Shown here in pieces: positions 7,098-16,384 of a DNA stretch of 64,000 nt. Every line of letters starts with the position of its first letter. The stretch's first letter is position 1. The DNA comes from Geomonas oryzae (GTDB lineage Bacteria; Desulfobacterota; Desulfuromonadia; Geobacterales; Geobacteraceae), in the NCBI RefSeq assembly GCF_004117875.1, contig NZ_RAHW01000001.1:744001-808000 (forward strand), written 5' to 3'. The notes below the pieces were generated by a model. The model ran no database searches. It saw only the letters and a list, made by a program, of their open reading frames with translations, and had not been told where the DNA came from. Position numbers and translations under genes: made by a program.

Positions 7098-10000
7098 ATG
7101 CGTAGCAAACTTGCACATCTTATCGGCGTCCGGTGGTGGCTGGGCTGGTGCCTTTTGGCGCTGCTGCTCACCGCGTCGCCGCTTTGCGCCCAGTCCACGG
7201 TGCCCCACCTGCTGGTCATCAACTCCTACAACTACGGGTACGACTGGTCCGACGACGAAATGCGCGGGCTGCGGGCGACGCTGCTCAAGAAGCTGCCCCG
7301 CATGGAGATGCTGGTCGAGCACCTCGATACCAAGAAGTTCCCTGACAAGCGGCACTTCCCGGAACTCGCCAACCTTTTTTCCATAAAGCATCGCGGCATC
7401 AGGTTCGACGTGGTGGTTGCTCTCGACAACGCCGCCCTCGAGTTTGCCCTGCGCTACCGGGAGCGCCTCTTCCCCGACGTCCCCCTGGTGTTCTGCGGCA
7501 TCAACGACTACGAGCCGGAGATGGTCGCCGGACAGTCGAAAGTCACCGGAGTGGCGGAGTACCACGACATGATCGGGACGGTTGCCCTGGCGCTGCGCCT
7601 GCATCCCGGGACAAAAGAGGTGGTCGTAGTAAGCGACTACTCCGATACCGGCCGCGCCATGCGCCACGAACTGGTCTCGTCGTCTGCGAAGTTTCCCAAC
7701 ACCACCTTCCGCTTCCTGGGCGACCTGCCGTTGGAACAGGCGGCCCAGCAGTTGAAGGGGCTTTCCCCCGACGCGCTCGTTTTGATGCTCTCCTACACCA
7801 TGGACAAGAGCACCGGGCGTTCCTTCACCCAGGCCGAGGCCGCGCGCATAGTAACCGCGGTGAGCCCGGTGCCGGTCTACGCCGTGCATGCCGCGCAGCT
7901 GGGATACGGCGTGGTCGGCGGCATGATGATGGAGGGGAGGAGCCAGGGGGAGAAGGCGGCTGAGCTTGCGGTGAGGGTCCTTTCGGGTGAAAACCCGTCG
8001 ACCATCCCGGTCATCACCGGCTCACTTTCCCGTCCCATGTTCGACGACACCGTGCTGCGCCGCTGGGACATCGACCGGCGCAAGCTCCCTCCGGGGTCGC
8101 TTCTCATCAACGAGCCGGTCTCCTTCTACGCGGTCAACAAGACGGCCTTCTGGACCGGTGCGATCTTCGCTCTCTTCGTGGTTTCCGCGCTCGCGGCCCT
8201 CTATTTCAACAACGAGCGGAGAAGGCGGCTCGAGCGCGAGCTGCAGTTCACCGAGGAGCGGTTCCGGCTCCTGTTCAACAGCGCAGGCGACGCCATCTAC
8301 ATCCACGACTTCGATTTTCGTATCCTGGAGGTGAACCAGTCGGCCTGCGACCGGATGGGTTACAGCCACGACGAGTTCATGGAACTCACCCTGAACGAGA
8401 TCAACGCACCGCATCAGGGCGAGAAGCTCCCGGAGCGCCTGGCCGCGCTAAAGCAGGAAGGACGCGCCCTGTACGAGTCGGAGCACCGGACCAAGGACGG
8501 CGCGGCGGTCCCCATCGAGGTGAGCAGCCGGCTCATCGATTACCTGGGACGCCCCGCGATCTTAAGCGTCGTGCGCGACATCTCCAAGCGAAAACTCGTG
8601 GAGCGCCGCGAGAGCACCAGGCTCAAGATCCTGGAGCTGATGGCGACCGGGGCGAGTCTGGAAGAACTTCTGGTCTGCATCGTCGGCTTCGTGGAACAGG
8701 AGAGCCCGGGCGCCCTCTGCTCGGTGCTTCTCGCCAACGAAGAGGGGACGCAGCTCATGCACGGCGCGGCACCGAGTCTCCCGGCCGAGTACAACCGGGC
8801 GGTGAACGGGATCAGGATCAGGGAGGGGATGGGATCGTGCGGGACCGCGGCATTTCTGAAGCGGCGGGTGATCGTCGATGACCTGGAGACCCATCCCTAT
8901 TGGAAGGGATTCCAGCCTGCGTTTGACGCGGGGCTCAAGGCCTGCTGGTCGGAGCCGGTGCTGTCGGTGGACGGGGAGCTCCTCGGCACCTTCGCTGTCT
9001 ACTACCGGAGCTGCCGCAGCCCCGGCGATGCCGAGCTTGCGCTCATCGAGTCGGCGGCGCACATGGCGAGCATCGCCATCGGCCGGGTGCGCAGCGATGA
9101 GAGCCGCTTCCGGCTCGAAGAACAGATGAGGCAGATGCAGAAAATCGAGGCGATCGGGCAGTTGGCGGGGGGGCTCGCCCACGACTTCAACAACCTGCTC
9201 ACCCCGATCTTCGTCTACGCCGACATCGCCAGGAAGAGCATGGCGGCCGACGATCCCAACTGCAAGAAGCTGGAAGGGATCCTCTCCTCGGCGCACAAGG
9301 CGGCCGACCTGACGAAGAAGCTTTTATCGTTCGGGCGCAAGCAGCGGCTCAACATGGAGGTCATCGAACTGAACGAGGTGATCCGGGCGCTGCTCGATCT
9401 GATGCAGCGCACCATCAGGGCGAACATCGAGATCAGAACCAACCTGACCGACTTCGGCGCCTGGATCTTCGCGGACCGGGGGCAGGTGGAGCAGGTCCTG
9501 ATCAACTTTGCCGTGAACGCCCAGGACGCCATAAAAGGGAACGGGACCATCGTGATCGAGACCGGGAACGTGCTCCTGGACGACGAGTTCGTGAGGGTGA
9601 ACCCGGGGACCAAGCCGGGTCCCCACGTTCTCCTTTCCTTCACCGACAACGGCTGCGGGATGAGGGAGGAAGTGCTGCAGCACATCTTCGAACCTTTCTA
9701 CACCACGAAGCCGGTGGGCGAGGGGACGGGGCTCGGGCTCGCCACGGTCTACGGCATCGTAAAGCAGCACAACGGTTGCATCAAAGTGAAGAGCAGGGCG
9801 GGGCAGGGCTCCTCGTTCCTGGTCTACTTCCCCGCCTGCGCCGCCGAGGCGGCTGCTGGGGTGCCGGCCGTGGAGGCTGCCCGGAAGGTCGAAAGTAAGG
9901 ACAACCGCGCCACCATCCTCGTCGTCGACGACAACGAGGCGATCCGCGAGATGGCCGTGGAGCTCCTGCAAGCGTCGGGGTACCGGGTTTTGGTTGCCGA

Positions 10001-10283
10001 GACGCCTTCTAGGGCGCAACAGATAGCCGGCCAGCCGGGAACTGCCATCGACCTGCTGGTAACCGACGTGGTCATGCCGGAGATGAGCGGTCCCGAGCTT
10101 TACGAGCGTCTTACGGCGGGCATCCCTGACCTGCCGGTACTGTACATCTCCGGCTACACCTTCGACGTCGAGGTGCACAACCCGCAACAGCACGATCGCG
10201 TCAGTTTCATCCCGAAGCCCTTCACCTCGGAGCAGTTCCTTGCCGGCATCGAGAATGCCGTCACGGATGCCGCCCGCCGCTAA
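7098..10283 (+). CDS. hybrid sensor histidine kinase with periplasmic binding domain, PAS, GAF and receiver
   Basis: 1061 residues from the ATG at 7098 (AGAGG 5 bases upstream). An in-frame start at 7020 would read through a repeat. Order: signal sequence (1-30); periplasmic ABC-substrate-binding-like domain (about 35-320); membrane helix (FWTGAIFALFVVSALAALYF, about 350-370); PAS (about 380-500); GAF (about 515-680); histidine-kinase core with GGLAHDFNNLL, phospho-His 695; ATPase motifs NFAVNAQDAI, DNGCGM and GTGLGLATVYGIV; C-terminal receiver with ILVVDDNE, phospho-Asp 990 (VTDVVMPEM) and the Lys in FIPKPF. It probably senses a small extracellular ligand. No partner regulator is adjacent. 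Confidence 0.9.
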   Translation: MRSKLAHLIGVRWWLGWCLLALLLTASPLCAQSTVPHLLVINSYNYGYDWSDDEMRGLRATLLKKLPRMEMLVEHLDTKKFPDKRHFPELANLFSIKHRGIRFDVVVALDNAALEFALRYRERLFPDVPLVFCGINDYEPEMVAGQSKVTGVAEYHDMIGTVALALRLHPGTKEVVVVSDYSDTGRAMRHELVSSSAKFPNTTFRFLGDLPLEQAAQQLKGLSPDALVLMLSYTMDKSTGRSFTQAEAARIVTAVSPVPVYAVHAAQLGYGVVGGMMMEGRSQGEKAAELAVRVLSGENPSTIPVITGSLSRPMFDDTVLRRWDIDRRKLPPGSLLINEPVSFYAVNKTAFWTGAIFALFVVSALAALYFNNERRRRLERELQFTEERFRLLFNSAGDAIYIHDFDFRILEVNQSACDRMGYSHDEFMELTLNEINAPHQGEKLPERLAALKQEGRALYESEHRTKDGAAVPIEVSSRLIDYLGRPAILSVVRDISKRKLVERRESTRLKILELMATGASLEELLVCIVGFVEQESPGALCSVLLANEEGTQLMHGAAPSLPAEYNRAVNGIRIREGMGSCGTAAFLKRRVIVDDLETHPYWKGFQPAFDAGLKACWSEPVLSVDGELLGTFAVYYRSCRSPGDAELALIESAAHMASIAIGRVRSDESRFRLEEQMRQMQKIEAIGQLAGGLAHDFNNLLTPIFVYADIARKSMAADDPNCKKLEGILSSAHKAADLTKKLLSFGRKQRLNMEVIELNEVIRALLDLMQRTIRANIEIRTNLTDFGAWIFADRGQVEQVLINFAVNAQDAIKGNGTIVIETGNVLLDDEFVRVNPGTKPGPHVLLSFTDNGCGMREEVLQHIFEPFYTTKPVGEGTGLGLATVYGIVKQHNGCIKVKSRAGQGSSFLVYFPACAAEAAAGVPAVEAARKVESKDNRATILVVDDNEAIREMAVELLQASGYRVLVAETPSRAQQIAGQPGTAIDLLVTDVVMPEMSGPELYERLTAGIPDLPVLYISGYTFDVEVHNPQQHDRVSFIPKPFTSEQFLAGIENAVTDAARR

Positions 10284-10337
10284 TCCCGTCGCATCGCGGA
10301 CACCTCCAGAGCGATTACGTGTCGAAGCTGTAACAGA

Positions 10338-10369
10338 AAAGGCGTCACCGCGGACCGGTGACGCCTTTT
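10338..10369 (+). terminator. intrinsic terminator after the hybrid kinase
   Basis: A 13-bp stem (AAAGGCGTCACCG pairing with CGGTGACGCCTTT) with a short loop, followed by TTTT. It separates the kinase from the hicA promoter. Confidence 0.85.
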
Positions 10370-10387
10370 ACAATTTAAAAGCCGCCG

Positions 10388-10417
10388 TTGACATGCACCT
10401 TATAAGTTGTATATCAT
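10388..10417 (+). promoter_or_regulatory. sigma-70-type promoter for hicAB
   Basis: TTGACA at 10388-10393, a spacer of 18 and TATCAT at 10412-10417 (overlapping TATATC with 16). The -10 box is only about 5 bases from the hicA ATG at 10422, so the transcript may be leaderless or start inside the gene. No ribosome site is visible. Confidence 0.6.
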
Positions 10418-10421
10418 CCGG

Positions 10422-10607
10422 ATGACCGGAAAACAGCTTAAAAAGCTGCTGCTTGAATCGGGATGGCAACTGGACCGCATTTCGGGCAGCCACCACATCA
10501 TGATAAAGGAAGACCGACGCTCGATCCCCGTTCCGGTCCACGGCAACGCGGATTTGCCCAAGGGACTGGTGCACGCGATTCTGAGGCAGGCGGGGATAAA
10601 GGGGTAG
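10422..10607 (+). CDS. hicA: HicA-type mRNA interferase toxin
   Basis: Type II toxin of 61 residues with the double-stranded-RNA-binding-like fold typical of HicA. Visible hallmark: RISGSHHIMIKED, with the catalytic His at 24 in the GSH motif, then the basic strand RRSIPVPVHGNADLPKGL. Start chosen at 10422 (MTGKQLKKLLLESGW), as in the family. It cleaves mRNA when free of its antitoxin. The antitoxin gene hicB starts 3 bases after the stop. Confidence 0.93.
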   Translation: MTGKQLKKLLLESGWQLDRISGSHHIMIKEDRRSIPVPVHGNADLPKGLVHAILRQAGIKG

Positions 10608-10610
10608 ACG

Positions 10611-11027
10611 ATGCTTTCATACGCGGCCCGCATAAAGAAGGATACCGACGGCTATCTGGTGACGTTCCCAGACTTCGAGAACGTGATCACGTACGGCCTG
10701 ACGACAGAAGAAGCATTGCTGAACGCCGAAGAGGCGCTTAACGGTTGCCTTGAATCCGACTTCGAACGCAATTTCAAGATCCCCGAGCCGTCACGCATCG
10801 TCGGCAAGAACGTGTATCAGGTTCCCGTGGCGCCGCACATCGCCGTTGCCATCATGCTGAGGACACTGCGGGCGGGCCGCTCCCAGATGGAGATCGCCAG
10901 GCAGTTGAACATCGCCTACCAGGTGTACCAGCGTCTGGAAAATCCCCGCAAGGCGAACCCCACCATAAAGACGCTGGAGAAAATCGCGAAGGTCTTCGGC
11001 AGGCGCGTGGAGCTCGGTTTCGTCTGA
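10611..11027 (+). CDS. hicB: HicB-type antitoxin with DNA-binding domain
   Basis: 138 residues. The N-terminal HicB fold (about 1-50, SYAARIKKDTDGYLVTFPDF) blocks HicA. The C-terminal part (about 80-135) is an XRE-like helix-turn-helix with SQMEIARQLNIAYQVYQRLE and NPTIKTLEKIAKVFGRRVEL. It probably represses the promoter at 10388. The toxin-first order is usual for hicAB. GC and codon use do not look foreign. Confidence 0.93.
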   Translation: MLSYAARIKKDTDGYLVTFPDFENVITYGLTTEEALLNAEEALNGCLESDFERNFKIPEPSRIVGKNVYQVPVAPHIAVAIMLRTLRAGRSQMEIARQLNIAYQVYQRLENPRKANPTIKTLEKIAKVFGRRVELGFV

Positions 11028-11247
11028 TCGCGCCTTGCCGGTTCACTCTCCTCTTTTTTCAGAAGCTGTTCGTGCCTGACTCCGCCAACGTTCGGCATCC
11101 CGCCTCGATCTTACCCCGACCTGTCGGCCACTCTTTGCGCCCCTTCACCTGCCTGTGTCATGCCTGAGGGGAAAGTTCTGGTACTATTCTAACGGTAACT
11201 TTCTTCTCAAAGAAATACGGCTATGACCATAAACTGCGAGGGCTGAG

Positions 11248-13353
11248 ATGGATCTGAAGAAAACACACTCGGTTGTACTGAACGACGGGGACCCGGAACA
11301 AAAGCGGGCGGAGATCCTTGAGTATTTCCACGCGACCTTTTCCATTGACGAACTCCTCTATGACACGCTCAACGACGACGGCGCCTTCTATCTGAGGCCG
11401 GACCGGCTGCGTCACCCGCTCATTTTCTATTTCGGACACACCGCGACCTTCTTCATCAACAAACTCGTCATCGCGCGCGTCATCGAGAAGCGCATCAACC
11501 CGCGCTTCGAGGCGCTCTTCGCCGTCGGCGTCGACGAGATGTCCTGGGACGACCTGAACGAGGCGCACTACGACTGGCCGACCCGCGACGAGGTGAAGGC
11601 GTACCGCGACCAGGTGCGCGAACTCGTGGCGGGGCTCATCGCCACCTTGCCGCTCACCCTCCCCGTCACCTGGGAAAGCCCCTTCTGGGCCATCATGATG
11701 GGAATCGAGCACGAACGCATCCACCTGGAGACCTCCTCGGTGCTTATCCGCCAGCTCCCCTTCGACCGGGTGCGCCGGCTCGACTTCTGGGATATCTGCC
11801 GCGACGCCGGCGAGGCGCCGGTGAACGAGCTTATCCCGGTGCCGGGCGGAAAGGTGGTGCTGGGGAAAGAGGAGGGGCACCCGCTCTACGGCTGGGACAA
11901 CGAGTACGGGCGCCACGAGGCGGAGGTCGGCGGCTTCGCCGCCTCGAAATACCTGGTCTCCAACCGGGAGTTCCTCGCCTTCGTCGAGGGGGGAGGGTAC
12001 GGCGAGGAGCGCTGGTGGACCGAGGAGGGGTGGCGCTGGCGCACCTTCCGTAACGCCGGGCATCCGCTTTTCTGGGTGAAGCGCGGGGAGGGGTGGGGAC
12101 TGCGCACCATGGCAGAGGAGATCGACCTCCCCTGGAACTGGCCCGTCGAGGTGAACTACCTGGAGGCGAAGGCGTTTTGCAACTGGCTCGCGGCAAAGAC
12201 CGGCAAGGCGATCCGCCTGCCGAGCGAGGACGAGTGGTATCGCATGTACGATCTGGCGGGGATCGAAGACCCGCAGGGGTGGGGCGAGGCGCCGGGCAAC
12301 ATCAGTCTCGCATACTGGGCCTCTTCCTGCCCGGTGGACCGCTTCCGTTTCGACGCGTTCTACGATATCATCGGCAACGTCTGGCAGTGGACCGAGACCC
12401 CCATCTACGCCTTCCACGGCTTCAGGATCCATCCCTGGTACGACGATTTCTCGACGCCGACTTTCGACACGCGCCACAACCTGATCAAGGGAGGTTCCTG
12501 GATCTCCACCGGCAACGAGGCGACCCGCGAGTCGCGCTACGCCTTCCGGCGCCACTTCTTCCAGCATGCGGGCTTCCGCTACGTGGAGAGCGCGCACGCA
12601 ATCGAGCTGCACGAAGCCCCCTACGAGACGGACACGCTGGCGGCCCAGTACTGCGACGCCCACTACGGGGCGGAGCACTTCGGGGTGCCCAACTTCCCTA
12701 AAGCCTGCGCCGAGATCTGCCTGGAGTTTGCCTCGGGGCGCACGACGGGCCACGCCCTTGATCTCGGCTGCGCCGTGGGGCGCGCGAGTTTCGAGCTCGC
12801 GCGCGGCTTCGGCCACGTGACAGGGATCGACTTCTCCAGCCGTTTCTTCAGGCTCGCGGCCCGGATGCAGGAGGAGGGGTACCTGCGTTACGCGCTGCCG
12901 GAGGAGGGGGACATCGTCTCCTACCATGAGCTTGGCCTGGAGGAACTGGGGCTTGCCGGGGTGCGGGACCGGGTGATCTTCTTCCAGGGGGATGCCTGCA
13001 ACCTCCCCGATAAGTTCACCGGCTACGACCTCGTGCTGGCGGCCAACGTTTTGGACCGTCTCTACTCGCCGCGCCGCTTCCTCGCGGGAATCCGCAGCAG
13101 GCTTAACCCGGGCGGCCTCCTGGTCCTCGCCTCCCCTTACACTTGGCTCGAGGAGTACACGAAGAAGGAGGAGTGGCTCGGGGGGTACCGCGAGGCCGGT
13201 GAGCCGGTTTGGACCCTGGACGGGCTCAAGGCCGAGCTCGAGCCGCATTTCCGGATGCTGGGCGAGCCGCGCGACGTCCCCTTCGTGATACGGGAGACAC
13301 GCAGGAAGTTCCAGCACAGCATCGCACAACTAACCGTATGGGAGCTTAAATGA
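11248..13353 (+). CDS. ovoA: 5-histidylcysteine sulfoxide synthase / 4-mercaptohistidine N1-methyltransferase (OvoA-like)
   Basis: 701 residues in three parts: an N-terminal DinB-like helical domain (about 30-190) with the iron-binding pattern HERIHLET (HX3HXE), a central formylglycine-generating-enzyme-like domain (about 190-440, WASSCPVDRFRFDAFYDIIGNVWQW region), and a C-terminal class I methyltransferase (about 460-690, LDLGCAVGRASFELARGFG). This is the architecture of OvoA, which joins cysteine to histidine with O2 and later methylates the product on the way to ovothiol A. EgtB lacks the C-terminal methyltransferase. GAGGG precedes the ATG. The stop overlaps the start of the lyase gene. 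Confidence 0.88.
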   Translation: MDLKKTHSVVLNDGDPEQKRAEILEYFHATFSIDELLYDTLNDDGAFYLRPDRLRHPLIFYFGHTATFFINKLVIARVIEKRINPRFEALFAVGVDEMSWDDLNEAHYDWPTRDEVKAYRDQVRELVAGLIATLPLTLPVTWESPFWAIMMGIEHERIHLETSSVLIRQLPFDRVRRLDFWDICRDAGEAPVNELIPVPGGKVVLGKEEGHPLYGWDNEYGRHEAEVGGFAASKYLVSNREFLAFVEGGGYGEERWWTEEGWRWRTFRNAGHPLFWVKRGEGWGLRTMAEEIDLPWNWPVEVNYLEAKAFCNWLAAKTGKAIRLPSEDEWYRMYDLAGIEDPQGWGEAPGNISLAYWASSCPVDRFRFDAFYDIIGNVWQWTETPIYAFHGFRIHPWYDDFSTPTFDTRHNLIKGGSWISTGNEATRESRYAFRRHFFQHAGFRYVESAHAIELHEAPYETDTLAAQYCDAHYGAEHFGVPNFPKACAEICLEFASGRTTGHALDLGCAVGRASFELARGFGHVTGIDFSSRFFRLAARMQEEGYLRYALPEEGDIVSYHELGLEELGLAGVRDRVIFFQGDACNLPDKFTGYDLVLAANVLDRLYSPRRFLAGIRSRLNPGGLLVLASPYTWLEEYTKKEEWLGGYREAGEPVWTLDGLKAELEPHFRMLGEPRDVPFVIRETRRKFQHSIAQLTVWELK

Positions 13354-14504
13354 CGGGTAACTTCGATTTCGACGAGATCATCGACCGGCGCGGCACCGCG
13401 AGCGAGAAGTGGGACAAGTACGAGGGGCGGGACATCATCCCGCTCTGGGTGGCGGACGTGGATTTCCGCTCGCCTCCGCCGGTCATCGAGGCGCTGCACG
13501 AGCGGGTGAGCCACGGCGTCTTCGGCTATACCGCTCCCCCGGCGGGGCTCGCGGCTGCGGTGATCGACTCGCTTGAGGCGGAGTACAACTGGCAGGTCCA
13601 AAAGGAGTGGATCACCTGGCTGCCGGGTCTCGTCACCGGCCTTAACGTCTCCTGCCGCGCCGTGGGGGAGCCGGGTGACGACGTGGTCACCTTCACCCCG
13701 GTCTATCCCCCCTTCATGTCGGCCCCGCCCCTCTCGGGAAGAAACGTGATCAAAGTGCCGCTTGTCTGCGAGGACGGGCGCTGGGGCCTCGACCTGGCCG
13801 CCCTCGAGGCGGCGGTCACCCCGAGGACGCGCCAGCTCCTTCTGTGCAGCCCGCACAACCCGGTGGGACGGGTCTGGAGCCGTGACGAGCTGGCGGCGCT
13901 GGATGCCTTCGCCGCGCGCCACGGTATGGTGATCTGCAGCGACGAGATCCACGCCGGGCTGGTCCTCGAGCCCGGGGTCGCCCACATCCCCATCGCCACC
14001 CTTTCCCCGGAGACGAGCCGGCGCACCATCACGCTCATGGCGCCGAGCAAGACCTACAACGTCCCGGGGCTTGGCTGCTCCTTCGCCGTGATCTCGGACG
14101 ACACCCTCCGTCGCGCCTTCAGGAAGGCGATGGGGCGCATCGTCCCGCACGTGAACCTCCTGGGTTACACCGCGGCCGAGGCGGCCTACCGGCACGGCGA
14201 GCCGTGGCGCCGGGAACTGGTCGATTACCTGCGCGAGAACCGCGATCTCGTGGAACGGGAGATGACCGCACTGGGCCTACCGGTGGCGCGAGTGGAGGCC
14301 ACCTACCTTTCCTGGATCGACGTGAGGTCCACCGGCATCGAGGATCCCGTGGTCTTCTTCGAGGATGCTGGCGTCGGGCTCTCCGGGGGGAGCGACTTCG
14401 GGCTTCCCGGATACGTGAGGCTGAACTTCGGTTGCCGTCGGGAACTCTTGCGGGAGGCGCTCAGGCGCATGAGGGTGGCCCTTCAGGGGGTGCCCGGGAG
14501 GTGA
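13350..14504 (+). CDS. PLP-dependent C-S lyase, probable OvoB
   Basis: 384 residues of the MalY/PatB branch of class I/II aminotransferases. Visible: IPLWVADVDFRSPPPV at the N-terminus, CSPHNPVGRVWSRDEL, CSDEIHAGL and the PLP Lys in MAPSKTYNVPGLGCSFA. Alone it would be called a cystathionine beta-lyase-like enzyme. The 4-base overlap with ovoA points instead to the sulfoxide lyase step of ovothiol synthesis, releasing 5-thiohistidine. The assignment as OvoB is inference from context. Confidence 0.8.
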   Translation: MTGNFDFDEIIDRRGTASEKWDKYEGRDIIPLWVADVDFRSPPPVIEALHERVSHGVFGYTAPPAGLAAAVIDSLEAEYNWQVQKEWITWLPGLVTGLNVSCRAVGEPGDDVVTFTPVYPPFMSAPPLSGRNVIKVPLVCEDGRWGLDLAALEAAVTPRTRQLLLCSPHNPVGRVWSRDELAALDAFAARHGMVICSDEIHAGLVLEPGVAHIPIATLSPETSRRTITLMAPSKTYNVPGLGCSFAVISDDTLRRAFRKAMGRIVPHVNLLGYTAAEAAYRHGEPWRRELVDYLRENRDLVEREMTALGLPVARVEATYLSWIDVRSTGIEDPVVFFEDAGVGLSGGSDFGLPGYVRLNFGCRRELLREALRRMRVALQGVPGR

Positions 14505-14507
14505 CGT

Positions 14508-14969
14508 ATGCTGAAACGGTTGCTGCCGCTTTTGTTTTTGCTGCTGTTCGCGGGAGTGTCGCAGGCGGCGCCCAAGCCTGACGACCACGAGGCGCTTTCC
14601 GGGCTTACGAGCGCGCGGGTCATCTTCGATGTCCGGGTTCCGGACCTGGAGAGGCTCGTTTTCAACCTGGAGCTCCTTGCCGAGACGCTGGAAGGGATGA
14701 CGGCCCAGGGGGTGCGTCCGGAGATGGTGGTTTCCTTCCGCGGACCGGGTGTGAAACTGCTGATGTCCTCCGTGATCGACAAGGAGGCGCTGGAGCTGAT
14801 CAGGGGGCTGAAGAAAAAGGGGGTGCGTTTCGAGGTCTGCGCGGTGGCTGTGCGGGTCTTCAAGGCCGACCCATCGCAGTTGATCCCGGAGGTGAAGCTG
14901 GTGGGGAACGGGCTCACTTCGCTGATCGGCTACCAGAACAAGGGGTACGCGGTGATCACCCTCAATTGA
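14508..14969 (+). CDS. exported DsrE-family protein
   Basis: 153 residues with a signal sequence (MLKRLLPLLFLLLFAGVSQA, cleaved near 21). The mature part matches DsrE/YchN-like sulphur-relay folds: VVSFRGPGVKLLMSS, then a helix and GVRFEVCAVAVRVF with the single conserved-position Cys. It starts 3 bases after the lyase gene, so it is likely co-transcribed with ovoA and the lyase. A role in handling a sulphur compound is plausible but unproven. Confidence 0.75.
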   Translation: MLKRLLPLLFLLLFAGVSQAAPKPDDHEALSGLTSARVIFDVRVPDLERLVFNLELLAETLEGMTAQGVRPEMVVSFRGPGVKLLMSSVIDKEALELIRGLKKKGVRFEVCAVAVRVFKADPSQLIPEVKLVGNGLTSLIGYQNKGYAVITLN

Positions 14970-14988
14970 TGCGGGTTCGGTCCCCCAG

Positions 14989-15106
14989 GTCCCCTCTCCC
15001 CCCGGGAGAGGGTGCCCGGAGGGCGGGTGAGGGCGTTGCCTCGAAGTGAGTAATAGCAGCTGCCGACGCCTTCACCCTGGCCCTCTCCCGAAGGGAGAGG
15101 GGAGGT
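14989..15106. repeat. GC-rich palindromic repeat, type B (copy 1)
   Basis: A unit of about 118 bases with outer arms CCCTCTCCC.GGGAGAGGG and inner GGCGGGTGAGGGCGTTGCC facing GGCCCTCTCCC. The same layout is seen at 39545-39661. It lies between the convergent DsrE-like and guaC genes and holds no gene. Confidence 0.7.
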
Positions 15107-15183
15107 GGTTGCATCGTTCCCACGGAGGACCGTAGGAACGATCTCTAAAGGCGCCGCCGAATTCCCGCATGAACCTATCCGAG

Positions 15184-16227
15184 TTACCCGAAGATCCTGT
15201 TTTCCTGTTCCTGCACCCGGATGAAGGTCGTCCGCTTGGTAAGCTCCTTGAGCGCCCCAGCACCGACGTAGGTGCAGGCGGAACGCACCCCGCCCAGTAT
15301 GTCGCGCACCGTCTCGTCGATCGGTCCCCGGTAGGGGACTTCCACCGTCTTCCCCTCGGATGCCCGGTAATGGGCGACGCCGCCGGAATGCTTGTCCATC
15401 GCAGTCGCCGAACTCATGCCGTAGAAAAGCTTGAACTGCCGCCCTCCGCGCTCCACCACCTGGCCGCCGCTCTCGTCGTGGCCTGCGAACATCCCGCCGA
15501 GCATCACGAAATCGGCCCCTCCCCCGAACGCCTTGGCGACGTCGCCGGGGCAGGTGCAGCCGCCGTCCGAGATGATCCTCCCCCCCAGACCGTGCGCCGC
15601 GTCGGCGCACTCGATCACCGCGGAGAGCTGCGGATATCCGACGCCCGCCTTGACCCGCGTGGTGCAGACCGAGCCGGGGCCGATGCCGACCTTCACGATG
15701 TCGGCCCCCGAGAGGAGGAACTCCTCGACCATCTCGCCGGTGACCACGTTGCCCGCCACGATGGTCTTGTCCTGGAAGGCGTCGCGCACCCGCTGCACGA
15801 ACTCAACGAAGCTCTCGGCATAGCCGTTGGCGACGTCGATGCAGATGAACTGCAGCTTCGGATGGTTTGCGATGATGGTGGAGAACTTGTCGAAATCGGC
15901 ATCCGAGGTGCCGGTGCTCACCATGATGCGGTTGTAGATGTCGTCGCCGTGGTTGTGGTTCTCGAGCCAGGCGTCCCACTGGGCGATGGTGTAGTGCTTG
16001 TGCAGCGCGGTCAGCATCCCGTGTTCCGCCAGCCGGTCCGCCACCTCGAAGGTGCCGGTGGTGTCCATGTTGGCGGCGATGACCGGGACCCCGGTCCAGT
16101 CGTATTTGCTGTGCAGGAACCTGAAGTGCCGCTGCAGATCGACCTGCGACCTGCTTTTCAGGTTCGAGCGCTTCGGTCTGATCAGCACGTCGCTGAATCC
16201 AAGTTTTACGTCGCTCTCGAGAAACAT
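15184..16227 (-). CDS. guaC: GMP reductase
   Basis: 347 residues, the length of the E. coli-type enzyme. It deaminates GMP to IMP with NADPH, linking guanine to adenine nucleotide pools. N-terminus [16 protein letters not shown]; catalytic Cys in [20 protein letters not shown]; phosphate-binding [26 protein letters not shown] stands 7 bases before the ATG. The gene is monocistronic as far as can be seen. Confidence 0.95.
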   Translation of the reverse strand: MFLESDVKLGFSDVLIRPKRSNLKSRSQVDLQRHFRFLHSKYDWTGVPVIAANMDTTGTFEVADRLAEHGMLTALHKHYTIAQWDAWLENHNHGDDIYNRIMVSTGTSDADFDKFSTIIANHPKLQFICIDVANGYAESFVEFVQRVRDAFQDKTIVAGNVVTGEMVEEFLLSGADIVKVGIGPGSVCTTRVKAGVGYPQLSAVIECADAAHGLGGRIISDGGCTCPGDVAKAFGGGADFVMLGGMFAGHDESGGQVVERGGRQFKLFYGMSSATAMDKHSGGVAHYRASEGKTVEVPYRGPIDETVRDILGGVRSACTYVGAGALKELTKRTTFIRVQEQENRIFG

Positions 16228-16384
16228 CTGGACGCCTCCGGTACTGTGTTAGATTCACCCCGTCCTGTGTCGGAGCAGTTAAGAGAGTACAGTAAAAAGG
16301 GTCGAGCACAAGGAACGTGTGATTTCGCCGGGTTGGTTGAGTTTGGCGGGGGCGTGTGATAGAGTGCCGCCGGGGGGACTACGC

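Noticed and set aside
11221-13329. Long open frame on the minus strand (702 codons) opposite ovoA
   Set aside because: Exact antisense of a gene with clear domains; product is low-complexity Arg/Val/Glu-rich with no motif. It is the usual byproduct of GC-rich third positions.
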